Notes: generated from the letters alone by a model not told the origin. Shown: positions 1-7,448, counted from the stretch's first letter. The stretch is DNA of 11,607 bases from CAUPWF01 sp964367905 (GCA_964367905.1 CAYIZP010000063.1:1-11607); one strand, 5' to 3'. Numbers and translations are program-made.

Positions 1-432
1 GATTTGCTGAAAGGGAAGCAGCCGTTTATCAGGCAGTTTGACAACTATGTCGCAATAGCCAAGGGCTATCCGCCTGAGGCATGCAATCAGAGAGGGATTT
101 GCGGAATTCAAAATGTGGTCGAAGCAGATGGAAGTGTCTATCCTTGTGATTTTTATGTGTTAGATGATTATAAGATCGGGAACTTCAACGAGGAACGACT
201 CAATGCGATCAATGAAAGGCGAGTTGAATCAGGGTTCTTGCAACGGTCGCTGCAGTTGGACGCAAGGTGTGGAGAATGCAGATACTATACCCTATGTCGT
301 GGGGAATGCCAGAGAAATAGAGATTATAATCAGGAAACACAGACATATAGCAATTATTTTTGTGAGGGATACAAGATGTTCTTTGAGCATATCTGGGACA
401 GGGTGCACGAAGTGGCGGATAGCATCAGATAA
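1..432 (+). CDS. Anaerobic sulfatase-maturating enzyme, C-terminal SPASM half (5' end outside window)
   Basis: The frame is open from base 1, so the true start lies upstream; 143 codons remain. The fragment has eight cysteines at fragment residues 28, 34, 49, 90, 93, 99, 103 and 121, plus the hallmark VYPCDFYV. This is the SPASM pattern that binds two auxiliary [4Fe-4S] clusters. The spacing agrees exactly with the auxiliary-cluster cysteines I recall for Clostridium perfringens anSME, and the Asp after the third Cys (D50) corresponds to its proposed catalytic base. Known family role: radical-SAM oxidation of a Cys or Ser in a sulfatase to the formylglycine cofactor, in the cytoplasm, under anoxic conditions. 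The missing part should carry the CxxxCxxC radical-SAM motif. No sulfatase gene is in the window. Another SPASM peptide maturase is the alternative, but the match favours anSME. Confidence 0.88.
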   Translation, partial: DLLKGKQPFIRQFDNYVAIAKGYPPEACNQRGICGIQNVVEADGSVYPCDFYVLDDYKIGNFNEERLNAINERRVESGFLQRSLQLDARCGECRYYTLCRGECQRNRDYNQETQTYSNYFCEGYKMFFEHIWDRVHEVADSIR

Positions 433-530
433 GAAGTGAGATTTTGTAAGTGACAAGATGGTTCGCGAAGAGATGTTACGAAACGCGAAGTGGGATAGAA
501 AAAAGATGTAGAAAGTGAAGAGGAAAAGAG

Positions 531-1745
531 ATGAAATTAAAGGATACAGGTTTAACGGCACAGGAAATCAAAGATATGGCAGCGAAATATATGATTCAAC
601 CGTATGAGCGTTTTGATTTTATTGTGGAGTCGGCAAAGGATCAATACGTATATGATGAGAATGGAACAGAATACTTGGATTTTTACGCAGGTGTAGCAGT
701 AAACTCGGTGGGGAACTGTAATGAAAAAGTAGTGAAAGCAATACAAAAACAAGTGGAGCAGGTGATTCATTCCTTCAACTACCCATACACAGTGGCGCAG
801 GCACTTTTGGCGAAGCTAATCTGTGAAACAATTGGGATGGACAAGGTGTTTTTCCAAAGCTCAGGAACAGAGGCCAATGAAGCAATGATTAAGATGGCAC
901 GTAAGTATGGCGTGGAAAAATATGGACCACACCGATATGAAATTGTGACAGCGAGAAAGAGTTTTCACGGAAGAACATTTGGGGCGATGGCTGCGACAGG
1001 GCAACCAGACAATGGATGTCAGATTGGATTTGGACCAATGACGCAAGGATTCTCTTATGCGGATTATAATGATTTGCAATCCTTCAAAGATGCATGTACT
1101 GAGAACACGATAGCAATCATGATTGAGCCGGTGCAAGGTGAGGGTGGGGTATACCCAGCAACTCAAGAGTTCATGAAAGGGTTACGAGAATTTTGTGACG
1201 AAAGAGGAATGTTACTCTTATTGGATGAGGTTCAAACTGGTTGGGGAAGAACTGGTGAAATCATGGGCTACATGAATTATGGAGTTAAGCCAGATATCGT
1301 AGCAATGGCAAAAGCATTGGGTGGTGGAATTCCAATCGGTGCAATCTGTGCGACAAGTGAAGTGGCGAAGGCATTTACACCAGGAGCCCATGGAACTACA
1401 TTCGGTGGCAATCCAGTAAGTTGTGTTGCCGCACTTGCCACAATTGAGGAAATGCTAGATCGTGATATGGCTGGAAATGCAAAAAGAATCGGTGAATATT
1501 TCATGAAACGATTACAAGAATTGCCGAAAGTAAAGGAAGTTCGTGGGCAGGGACTTATTGTTGGGGTGGAATTCGAAGAATCAATTAATAGTGTAGAAGT
1601 CAAACGTGGGTGTATCGAAAGACGTTTGCTTGTAACAGCAGTAGGAACTAGCATTATACGTATGGTGCCGCCATTGATTATCACAGAAGCAGATTGTGAC
1701 AAGGCGATTGAGATATTGAAGGAAACAGTGGAAAGTTTACTATAA
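531..1745 (+). CDS. argD: Acetylornithine aminotransferase-like class III PLP aminotransferase
   Basis: This 404-residue protein has the usual ArgD length. Visible class III motifs are SGTEA (111-115), HGRTFGA (146-152), EPVQGEGG (199-206), LDEVQTGWGR (231-240, with the PLP-ring Asp at 232), the Schiff-base lysine K261 in AMAKALGGG, and GTTFGGNP (288-295). Family role: reversible transamination of N-acetylglutamate semialdehyde with glutamate in arginine biosynthesis; many ArgD enzymes also act on succinyldiaminopimelate or ornithine. The ATG follows an AGAGGA-type site about seven bases upstream. The gene stands apart from other arg genes here, so substrate is uncertain; a related omega-aminotransferase (ornithine or GABA type) is possible. 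No intrinsic terminator is obvious after the stop; A-rich DNA leads into the feo promoter. Confidence 0.82.
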   Translation: MKLKDTGLTAQEIKDMAAKYMIQPYERFDFIVESAKDQYVYDENGTEYLDFYAGVAVNSVGNCNEKVVKAIQKQVEQVIHSFNYPYTVAQALLAKLICETIGMDKVFFQSSGTEANEAMIKMARKYGVEKYGPHRYEIVTARKSFHGRTFGAMAATGQPDNGCQIGFGPMTQGFSYADYNDLQSFKDACTENTIAIMIEPVQGEGGVYPATQEFMKGLREFCDERGMLLLLDEVQTGWGRTGEIMGYMNYGVKPDIVAMAKALGGGIPIGAICATSEVAKAFTPGAHGTTFGGNPVSCVAALATIEEMLDRDMAGNAKRIGEYFMKRLQELPKVKEVRGQGLIVGVEFEESINSVEVKRGCIERRLLVTAVGTSIIRMVPPLIITEADCDKAIEILKETVESLL

Positions 1746-1791
1746 AAATTAGATAGAAAAAATGAGATAGAAAAAATTTACAAAAAGTTAG

Positions 1792-1820
1792 TTGACGCAA
1801 ACTTTGAGTTGTGATATTAT
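1792..1820 (+). promoter_or_regulatory. Sigma-A type promoter of the feo operon
   Basis: TTGACG (1792-1797), a 17-base spacer and TATTAT (1815-1820) preceded by TGA make a near-consensus promoter with an extended -10. The expected start is near 1827, about 50 bases before feoA. A-rich DNA containing a 14-bp tandem duplication (AGATAGAAAAAATG and AGATAGAAAAAATT, 1751-1778) lies just upstream and could act as an UP-like element. Confidence 0.82.
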
Positions 1821-1840
1821 GGGTTAGCAGAGGGTAACTC
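1821..1840 (+). promoter_or_regulatory. Candidate operator over the feo start site
   Basis: Directly behind the -10 box, GTTA (1823-1826) and TAAC (1835-1838) form an imperfect inverted repeat; the nine-base half-sites GGGTTAGCA and GAGTTACCC agree at six positions. The location is right for repression by an iron-sensing regulator. The spacing does not match the DtxR/IdeR palindrome, and no Fur 7-1-7 box is evident, so the regulator is unknown. Confidence 0.25.
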
Positions 1841-1878
1841 GATGTGAATTTTTTCGGTTAAATGAAAAGGAGATTCTT

Positions 1879-2094
1879 ATGAATTTAATGGAAGCAGAAA
1901 TAGGAAGAGAATATACAATAACCGAAATACTAACAAACGATGAAGAGTTAAACAGTTTCTTGTTCACATTGGGATGTTATCCAGGAGAGAGTATTGTTAT
2001 TGTTTCGAAGATGGGTCATAATTTTGTTGTGGCAGTAAAAGATGGTAGATATAGCATCGATGAGGAATTAGCAGAAGCAATAGCAGTCCAATAG
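1879..2094 (+). CDS. feoA: Ferrous iron transport protein A
   Basis: This 71-residue protein has the FeoA SH3-like pattern: a short N-terminal region, a FLFTLGCYPGES turn (27-38) and a closing NFVVAVKDGRYSIDEELAEAI strand-helix unit. FeoA is a small cytosolic partner of FeoB, needed for Fe2+ uptake through a mechanism not fully settled. The start is supported by AAAAGGAG six bases upstream. The gene is first in the operon, 48 bases before feoB. The length is at the short end for FeoA but the fold appears complete. Confidence 0.88.
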   Translation: MNLMEAEIGREYTITEILTNDEELNSFLFTLGCYPGESIVIVSKMGHNFVVAVKDGRYSIDEELAEAIAVQ

Positions 2095-2142
2095 AAGAAT
2101 GTATGAGAGAGATTCTGATGTGGAATTGCAGGAGGTAAGGAA

Positions 2143-4155
2143 ATGAGAATTGCGCTTACGGGAAACCCTAATAGCGGTAAGACGACATTATATAATGCGC
2201 TTACAGGTAAGACAGAGAGAGTTGGAAACTGGGCAGGTGTTACAGTTGATAAGAAAGAAAGTCCGATTAGAAAGCAGTTTTCTGAGGGGACAGAGGAATT
2301 GGTTGCAGTGGATTTGCCAGGGGCATATTCAATGTCACCATTTACATCTGAGGAGAGTATAACAAGTACATATGTAAAAAATGAGAATCCAGATGTTATT
2401 ATTAATATTGTGGATGGGACGAATCTAAGTCGAAGTTTATTCTTTACGACACAGCTCTTGGAATTAGGTATTCCAGTAGTCGTAGCTTTGAATAAAAAAG
2501 ATATCAACGATAAGAAACAAACGAAGATTGATGTTGAGAAATTAAGTGAAAAACTTCAATGCCCTGTCGTTGCAACAGTATCTACAAATGCAAATGATAA
2601 AGGTCTAATCGAATTAGTGAAGAAGGCTGAAGGGTTAAGTGGAGCGAATCAAGAAGCGCCATTTTATCAAGCGGATATTGATTTGAGCGATAAGAAGGCA
2701 GTGGAAGAAGCAGATAAGAAACGTTTTGAATTTGTAAATGGAATTGTTTCAAAAGTAGAGAAACGTAAAGTGTTAACAAGTGAAAAAACCACACAAGATA
2801 AAGTGGATGGGATACTTGCACATAAATGGTTTGGAATTCCGATTTTTGCAGCAGTGATGTGGGCAGTATTTGCAATTTCGCAGACCTATGTAGGAACATG
2901 GATTGCAGACTTTTTAGTTGGTTGGATTGAAACATTCCAAGGATATATTGGCGGTTTAGTAGAAAGTGCATCTCCAATTCTACAGGCATTGCTTGTGGAT
3001 GGAATCATTGGTGGTGTGGGTGCAGTCGTTGGATTCTTACCACTTGTTATGGTTATGTATTTCTTAATTGCATTATTAGAAGATTGCGGATACATGGCAC
3101 GTGTTGCAGTTGTAATGGATCGTTTCTTCAAAAAAGTTGGTTTGTCTGGGAAATCCATTATTCCTATGGTAATCGGAACAGGTTGTGCGATTCCAGGAGT
3201 TATGGCTAGTCGTACCATTCGTAACGAAAGAGAGAGAAGAACCACAGCAATGTTGACACCATTTATGCCATGTGGTGCAAAGATGCCAGTAATCGCTTTG
3301 TTTGCAGGAGCATTCTTCGGTGGAGCGACATGGGTTAGCCCAACAATGTACTTAGTAGGAATTGCATTGATTATTCTTAGTGCATTGATGGTGGTTCGAA
3401 TTACAGGACATAAAAATAGAAAATCATATTTTATTATGGAACTTCCAGAGTATAAAATACCAAGCATCAAGAGAGCTACACTTTCAATGCTAGCAAGAGC
3501 GAAGTCTTTCATTATCAAAGCCGGAACAGTGATTCTTGTTTGTAATGCACTAGTACAAATCATGCAGACATTTAACTGGAGCTTCCAAGTAGTTGCAGAA
3601 GGAGCAGAGAATACATCTATCCTTGCAACGGTAGCGAGTCCATTCGCATTGGTGTTGATTCCATTGGGATTTGGAACATGGCAATTAGCAGCGGCAGCAA
3701 TCACGGGATTTATAGCAAAAGAAAACGTGGTTGGAACACTTGCGGTTGTATTTGCAATCACAAACTTTATCGACCCAGAAGCATTAGAATTAGTTGGTGG
3801 AGCAACGGATGTTGCCTCGACAATGGGAATGACTTCCGTAGCAGCATTGGCATACTTGATGTTTAATCTATATACACCGCCTTGTTTTGCGGCAATCGGT
3901 GCGATGAATGCAGAGATGCAGAGTAAAAAGTGGTTATTTGCAGGAATAGGACTTCAGTTAGGAACAGGATATGTAGTAGCATTCCTTGTATATCAAATTG
4001 GTACATTAATCACAACAGGAACTGTAGGAGTAGGATTTGTACCAGGGCTAATCGCAGTCTTGGCAATGCTAGCAATCGTGGTATATCTGATGAAAAGAGG
4101 AGATGCCAAGGTAGCAGAATATAAGATTTCACCAATCAAAGGAAGTAAAGCCTAG
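2143..4155 (+). CDS. feoB: Ferrous iron transporter FeoB
   Basis: This 670-residue membrane GTPase shows the complete FeoB layout. The N-terminal G domain has G1 GNPNSGKT (7-14), the G2 threonine in GVTVD (32-36), G3 DLPG (57-60), G4 NKKD (117-120) and a G5-like STNA (147-150). A helical spacer (about 165-225) leads to the membrane domain. That domain carries the Gate motifs GCAIPG (347-352) and PFMPCGAK (373-380), whose cysteines C348 and C377 are candidate Fe2+ ligands, and a late LYTPPCFAA (near 575). It imports Fe2+ across the cytoplasmic membrane. AGGAGG lies seven bases before the ATG. Fifteen bases separate its stop from the Cys-rich peptide gene, so the three genes form one operon. 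Confidence 0.97.
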   Translation: MRIALTGNPNSGKTTLYNALTGKTERVGNWAGVTVDKKESPIRKQFSEGTEELVAVDLPGAYSMSPFTSEESITSTYVKNENPDVIINIVDGTNLSRSLFFTTQLLELGIPVVVALNKKDINDKKQTKIDVEKLSEKLQCPVVATVSTNANDKGLIELVKKAEGLSGANQEAPFYQADIDLSDKKAVEEADKKRFEFVNGIVSKVEKRKVLTSEKTTQDKVDGILAHKWFGIPIFAAVMWAVFAISQTYVGTWIADFLVGWIETFQGYIGGLVESASPILQALLVDGIIGGVGAVVGFLPLVMVMYFLIALLEDCGYMARVAVVMDRFFKKVGLSGKSIIPMVIGTGCAIPGVMASRTIRNERERRTTAMLTPFMPCGAKMPVIALFAGAFFGGATWVSPTMYLVGIALIILSALMVVRITGHKNRKSYFIMELPEYKIPSIKRATLSMLARAKSFIIKAGTVILVCNALVQIMQTFNWSFQVVAEGAENTSILATVASPFALVLIPLGFGTWQLAAAAITGFIAKENVVGTLAVVFAITNFIDPEALELVGGATDVASTMGMTSVAALAYLMFNLYTPPCFAAIGAMNAEMQSKKWLFAGIGLQLGTGYVVAFLVYQIGTLITTGTVGVGFVPGLIAVLAMLAIVVYLMKRGDAKVAEYKISPIKGSKA

Positions 4156-4169
4156 AGGAGGTGTTGGCG

Positions 4170-4331
4170 ATGACGGATATCATATTAATTATTGTGGTGG
4201 CTTTAATATTAGGTGCCTCAATTGGATACATCATCATGGCAAAAAAACGTGGAGACAAGTGTATAGGTTGTTCTTGTGCAAGCGGAGCTTGTAGCGACAA
4301 AGAAGGGCAATGCGGTTGTAAAAAAGATTAA
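4170..4331 (+). CDS. FeoB-associated Cys-rich membrane protein
   Basis: This 53-residue reading frame starts with ATG at 4170 behind GAGGAGG. It has one N-terminal membrane helix (about residues 3-23, IILIIVVALILGASIGYI), then a basic stretch and a short tail with six cysteines at 31, 34, 36, 41, 48 and 50. This layout is that of the small FeoB-associated protein family (Pfam FeoB_associated, from memory), encoded after feoB in many Clostridia. It is proposed to assist Fe2+ uptake, perhaps by passing metal to or from FeoB; its biochemistry is little known. It is the last gene of the feo operon, directly before a terminator. Confidence 0.9.
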   Translation: MTDIILIIVVALILGASIGYIIMAKKRGDKCIGCSCASGACSDKEGQCGCKKD

Positions 4332-4340
4332 AAAACAGAG

Positions 4341-4386
4341 AACTGTTATTTCTGAGGTTGAAGAATCTTGGAAATGGCAGTTTTTT
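4341..4386 (+). terminator. Intrinsic terminator of the feo operon
   Basis: AACTGTTATTTC (4341-4352) pairs with GAAATGGCAGTT (4371-4382), with two G-U pairs. The loop can pair further through AGGTT and AATCT around GAAG. A run of six T (4381-4386) follows. It starts ten bases after the stop of the Cys-rich peptide gene. Confidence 0.85.
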
Positions 4387-4390
4387 GCTG

Positions 4391-4419
4391 TTTACAAAAG
4401 GGAAAATATGTTATGATAA
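4391..4419 (+). promoter_or_regulatory. Probable promoter for the shikimate kinase gene
   Basis: TTTACA (4391-4396) is followed by ATGATA or TGATAA (4413-4419) at 16 or 17 bases, immediately behind the feo terminator. Transcription would start near 4425 and leave a leader of about 118 bases before the kinase. Confidence 0.6.
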
Positions 4420-4436
4420 CGGGAGACAAGAGATTC

Positions 4437-4516
4437 GGTAGGAGTATGCAGTAGGTGAGTGTGAAAATAGTATTTTCACACGGCAATTTCTACCTGACGG
4501 TTCAAAGTTGCTGGTA
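4437..4516 (+). promoter_or_regulatory. Structured leader of the shikimate kinase gene, class unknown
   Basis: A perfect inverted repeat, GTGTGAAAATA and TATTTTCACAC around a single G (4459-4481), sits inside a possible outer helix of GGTAG (4437-4441) with CTACC (4490-4494). The same CTACC could instead pair with GGTA at 4513-4516, so two exclusive folds can be drawn. The rest of the 4332-4542 interval holds only the feo terminator and the promoter. I could not match the leader to a riboswitch class I know. Confidence 0.45.
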
Positions 4517-4542
4517 TATGGAGAAAGGTATGGTTATTATAT

Positions 4543-5076
4543 ATGAAAAATAATATATTTTTAATTGGATTTATGGGGACGGGAAAGAGTGCAATTGCAA
4601 AGCAAATCAATAAAATAGAGGGTTATAACATCTGTGAGATGGATCAGATGATTGAGTCTGCTGAGGGAAGAAAGATTACCGAGATATTTGAAACAGATGG
4701 AGAAGCATATTTCCGTGAAGTGGAAAGTAAGATATTGGAGCAATGTGGTAGCGAAGCAAATCGTGTTGTTTCTTGTGGTGGTGGTATTGTGCTAAAATCG
4801 GAGAATATTGAGTTTATGAAGAAAAATGGAGTGGTAATCTGGCTTACAGCGACGCCAGAGACCATTTTTAATCGTGTGAGTAGGAATAAAAATCGACCAC
4901 TTCTTAACAATAATATGAATGTTGAACACATTACAAAGATGCTAGGGGTGAGATATGAGAAGTATCAAGCGGCAGCAGATATTCAGATTGTGACGGATGA
5001 TAAATCACCAAGAGCAATCGCGGAAGAAATATTAGGGAATTCTAGAATAAATCTTGACGCAAAAATAGTGCTTTGA
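4543..5076 (+). CDS. aroK: Shikimate kinase
   Basis: This 177-residue protein has the full shikimate kinase set: P-loop GFMGTGKS (9-16), D34 in MDQMIE and R58 in YFREVE for shikimate binding, the CGGG loop with glycines 79-81, the lid arginine in NRPLL (R118) and R137 near the C-terminus. It phosphorylates shikimate to shikimate-3-phosphate with ATP in the cytosolic chorismate pathway. The start places the P-loop where the family has it, but the nearest purine-rich site (GGAG at 4520, AAAGG at 4524-4528) is 14 or more bases from the ATG, which is long and suggests weak or regulated initiation. No other aro gene is nearby. The C-terminal ten or so residues extend slightly beyond the usual domain. 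Confidence 0.92.
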   Translation: MKNNIFLIGFMGTGKSAIAKQINKIEGYNICEMDQMIESAEGRKITEIFETDGEAYFREVESKILEQCGSEANRVVSCGGGIVLKSENIEFMKKNGVVIWLTATPETIFNRVSRNKNRPLLNNNMNVEHITKMLGVRYEKYQAAADIQIVTDDKSPRAIAEEILGNSRINLDAKIVL

Positions 5077-5082
5077 TAAAAT
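5054..5082 (+). promoter_or_regulatory. Promoter for the HTH protein-dgt unit
   Basis: TTGACG (5054-5059), a 17-base spacer and TAAAAT (5077-5082) lie across the end of the kinase gene; the -10 starts right after its stop codon. The expected start is near 5089. The first ten bases, TTGACGCAAA, are identical to those of the feo promoter. Confidence 0.65.
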
Positions 5083-5095
5083 GGAAAATAAGAAA

Positions 5096-5136
5096 TTTAC
5101 CAGTAATTAAAAATGTTTACTAGAAATATTTACCGG
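5096..5136 (+). repeat. Three tandem TTTACYRG repeats, possible operator
   Basis: TTTACCAG (5096-5103), TTTACTAG (5116-5123) and TTTACCGG (5129-5136) repeat on one strand, each followed by WAAT. Each copy is close to a palindrome of the form TTTACYRGWAAA. They lie just downstream of the predicted -10 and before the ribosome binding site of the next gene. No terminator is apparent in this gap. Binding by a regulator is inference. Confidence 0.5.
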
Positions 5137-5169
5137 AAATTATTTTATGTGAAATAGGAGGGGTTCAGA

Positions 5170-6006
5170 TTGACATTAACATTTGCAGAACAAGTGAAGC
5201 TGATATTAAGCCGTAAGAAGATGACAATAAAGCGATTGGCCGAGGAGATGGAGGCTGAAACAGGGATCAAGATGTCGAGGCAAAACATGACTCAACGTTT
5301 AAAGAGAGATAATTTTCAAGAGCAAGATATGAGAATTATTGCAAGAATACTGGGATGCCAATTTCAATTAAGCATTCTAGAACCACTTCCTGAAGTGATA
5401 GAAGAGGAAACGGTAGAAGAGGTGCTAGCAGTTCAAGAAGAGGAAGCAGTTGAAGTTGAATCGGAGGCGCCAGAAGAAACCGAGGAAGAGATTTCGGAAG
5501 AGATAGGGGAAATTGCAGAAGAGATCGCGGAAGTTCCAGAAGAGGAAACGATAGAAGAGGTAGTGGAAGGTTCGGAAGAGGAAATGGTAGAAGAACTAGC
5601 AGAAGTTCAAGAGGAGGAAACTGTAGAAGGGGAAATAGAAGAGTCTAAAGAGGAAATAGTTGAAGAGCCAGAAGAGGAATTGGAAGAAAGGGATACAGAG
5701 ACACCTGAGGAAAAATCCAATGCGATAGAGATGGAGAAGATTCGAAATGTTGCAATCGAAGAAGTTGTGGAAATTGCACCTCATTTTGAAGAAAATGCGG
5801 AGCAAGGAGATATCAACCCATATACACAGAGAGAATATCTACACAATAGTGTAAGGGTTCATCCAAAGCTGATCGGGTATGTTCAGGTGTATGATCGAAC
5901 ATCCCACGCTTGGGTAGAGATGACGGAGTGGGCGTACCTAGGATTCCAAGAGAATCAGAGGCGTATATTAGGAAAGAACTACGTTGAACCGAACTTCTTA
6001 GATTAG
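5170..6006 (+). CDS. HTH-domain protein with long glutamate-rich region, function unknown
   Basis: This 278-residue protein starts with TTG, chosen because AGGAGGGG lies six bases upstream and the conserved-looking domain begins at once. Residues 1-70 look like a small Xre/Cro-type helix-turn-helix (KMTIKRLAEEME, then SRQNMTQRLKRDNF). Residues about 71-205 are extremely Glu-rich, built of imperfect units such as VQEEETVEE and VPEEETIEE, and probably extended or coiled. Residues about 214-278 form a separate, non-repetitive C-terminal segment rich in aromatics (HAWVEMTEWAYLGF), ending in NFLD. It may bind DNA and use the acidic region as a spacer, but no function is known to me. Its stop overlaps the ribosome binding site of dgt, so the two are coupled. 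The Glu repeats could vary in number between strains. Confidence 0.75.
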   Translation: MTLTFAEQVKLILSRKKMTIKRLAEEMEAETGIKMSRQNMTQRLKRDNFQEQDMRIIARILGCQFQLSILEPLPEVIEEETVEEVLAVQEEEAVEVESEAPEETEEEISEEIGEIAEEIAEVPEEETIEEVVEGSEEEMVEELAEVQEEETVEGEIEESKEEIVEEPEEELEERDTETPEEKSNAIEMEKIRNVAIEEVVEIAPHFEENAEQGDINPYTQREYLHNSVRVHPKLIGYVQVYDRTSHAWVEMTEWAYLGFQENQRRILGKNYVEPNFLD

Positions 6007-6019
6007 GAGGGTTATTGTT

Positions 6020-7432
6020 ATGGAGTGGAAGAAATTACTCTGCTGTCAGAGACAGAGAGAAAGCAAGAACACATACCAATATAAGTCTACGGATTTGAGA
6101 AGTGAATTTGAGAAGGATTATCATCGTATTATCGGAAGTGCATCATTTCGTAGGCTGCAAGATAAGACGCAGGTATTTCCGCTGGATCAGAGTGATTTCA
6201 TACGAACGAGACTGACCCATTCCCTTGAGGTGTCTTCGGTTGCTAAGTCTTTGGGGCAAAATATTGGAGCAAATATTCTAGAACATAAAAAGAATTCTGG
6301 ATTTGAAAGCTCTATGAAGGAGGATATCTGCAATATATTGGAGTGTGCAGGTCTGATTCATGACATTGGAAATCCTCCATTTGGACATTTCGGAGAGACT
6401 GCGATTCGGAATTGGTTTCGGGAGAATCTGTCGAAGTTGAATTACAATGGACAGAGCATTCATGATATGCTTGAGACTCAGATGCGGGAGGACTTCTATA
6501 ATTTTGAAGGAAATGCACAGGCACTTCGCCTGGTTTCCAAGTTACATTATCTCGTGGATGAAAATGGGATGAATTTAACGTATGGACTATTAAATACGAT
6601 TATCAAATATCCAGTATCCTCAACTGGGATTAACAAAGCCAGTGGTAATATCAAGGATAAAAAGATGGGGTACTACTATGCAGAGCGTGACTTGTTTTAT
6701 CAGATTCAAGAGGCCACAGGAACGAATGGTAGAAGGCACCCCCTTACATTTATATTAGAAGCGGCAGACGATATTGCATATAAGACGGCGGATATAGAGG
6801 ACGCCTTCGTGAAGGGATTTGTATCCTATCATGCATTGCGTGAAGCGATAAAGCAGATTAAAGACGATAAGTCGAAACTTGATTTGATTGCCTTGTTAGA
6901 CAAGCAGTACGAACGGGGGCTTAAGCTTGGATTGGCAAATGTAGAGGAGTATGCGGTGAAGAACTGGATTATTCGTCTTCAAGGATTTATGATTCAATGC
7001 GCAACCTATGGGTTTACCTCGAATTACAATGCGATTATGGCAGGCAACTATTCTTACGACTTGTTTCATAATACATTCGGAGAAACGTGCATGAGTATGC
7101 TAGGTGATTTGGCATATGATAAGGTGTTTACATCAAGTAATATATATAAATTTGAAGTGAAAGAATCCGTGATTATCAATCACTTGATGAATCTGTTTGT
7201 GTCATTGGCAATTAAATATGATACAGAAGAGAAATTAGATGCAGTCGATGTTCGCTTGCTTTCATTTGTTTCGAAAAATTATATAAAGGCATATCAACAT
7301 CATGCGGCTGGAAAAAGTGAGGCTGAAAAACTATATCTGCGTCTATTGTTGGTTACAGATTACATATGCGGAATGACAGATAGTTACATTCTTCGCTTGT
7401 ATCAAGAGATACAAGGAGTGTCTCAGGTATAA
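6020..7432 (+). CDS. dgt: dGTP triphosphohydrolase-like HD-domain protein
   Basis: This 470-residue protein carries the HD-domain metal site of the dGTPase family: H67 in RLTHSLEV, the H114-D115 pair in LIHDIGNPPFGHFGE, H123, and a distal Asp at 250 or 251 in LEAADDIAY. The N-terminal FRRLQDKTQVF (43-53) is also typical. The family hydrolyses dGTP, often other dNTPs, to the nucleoside and triphosphate, and controls dNTP pools in the cytosol. AGGAGGG overlaps the stop of the upstream HTH gene and lies eight bases before the ATG, so the pair is translationally coupled. An 8-bp perfect hairpin (CTTGTATC/GATACAAG, 7396-7415) lies in its last codons. In many Firmicutes dgt neighbours dnaG and rpoD; here it does not. 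Confidence 0.9.
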   Translation: MEWKKLLCCQRQRESKNTYQYKSTDLRSEFEKDYHRIIGSASFRRLQDKTQVFPLDQSDFIRTRLTHSLEVSSVAKSLGQNIGANILEHKKNSGFESSMKEDICNILECAGLIHDIGNPPFGHFGETAIRNWFRENLSKLNYNGQSIHDMLETQMREDFYNFEGNAQALRLVSKLHYLVDENGMNLTYGLLNTIIKYPVSSTGINKASGNIKDKKMGYYYAERDLFYQIQEATGTNGRRHPLTFILEAADDIAYKTADIEDAFVKGFVSYHALREAIKQIKDDKSKLDLIALLDKQYERGLKLGLANVEEYAVKNWIIRLQGFMIQCATYGFTSNYNAIMAGNYSYDLFHNTFGETCMSMLGDLAYDKVFTSSNIYKFEVKESVIINHLMNLFVSLAIKYDTEEKLDAVDVRLLSFVSKNYIKAYQHHAAGKSEAEKLYLRLLLVTDYICGMTDSYILRLYQEIQGVSQV

Positions 7433-7448
7433 AATTCTAGGAATAAAT

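Noticed and set aside
462..489. TTCGCG (462-467) and CGCGAA (484-489) as a terminator before argD.
   Set aside because: The stem is six bases with a 16-base loop and no T run follows; it may be chance.
2886..3761. Long minus-strand open frame of 291 codons opposite feoB.
   Set aside because: It lies wholly within the well-supported feoB frame, its translation is low-complexity with no recognisable domain, and it has no ribosome binding site that I can see.
4482..4520. ATTTCTACC in the kinase leader resembles the J2/3 core of purine riboswitches.
   Set aside because: The P1 helix, the TATAAT-like J1/2 segment, the P3 stem and the closing GACTATG are absent; the similarity is nine bases only.
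5096..5136. The TTTACYRG repeats as a CRISPR-like array.
   Set aside because: The units are only 8-13 bases, unevenly spaced, with AT-rich gaps of 5-12 bases; this is not a repeat-spacer pattern.
7396..7415. Perfect 8-bp hairpin CTTGTATC/GATACAAG at the end of dgt as a terminator.
   Set aside because: It is inside the coding sequence, has low GC content and lacks a T tract. It could still influence the mRNA end, but nothing supports that.
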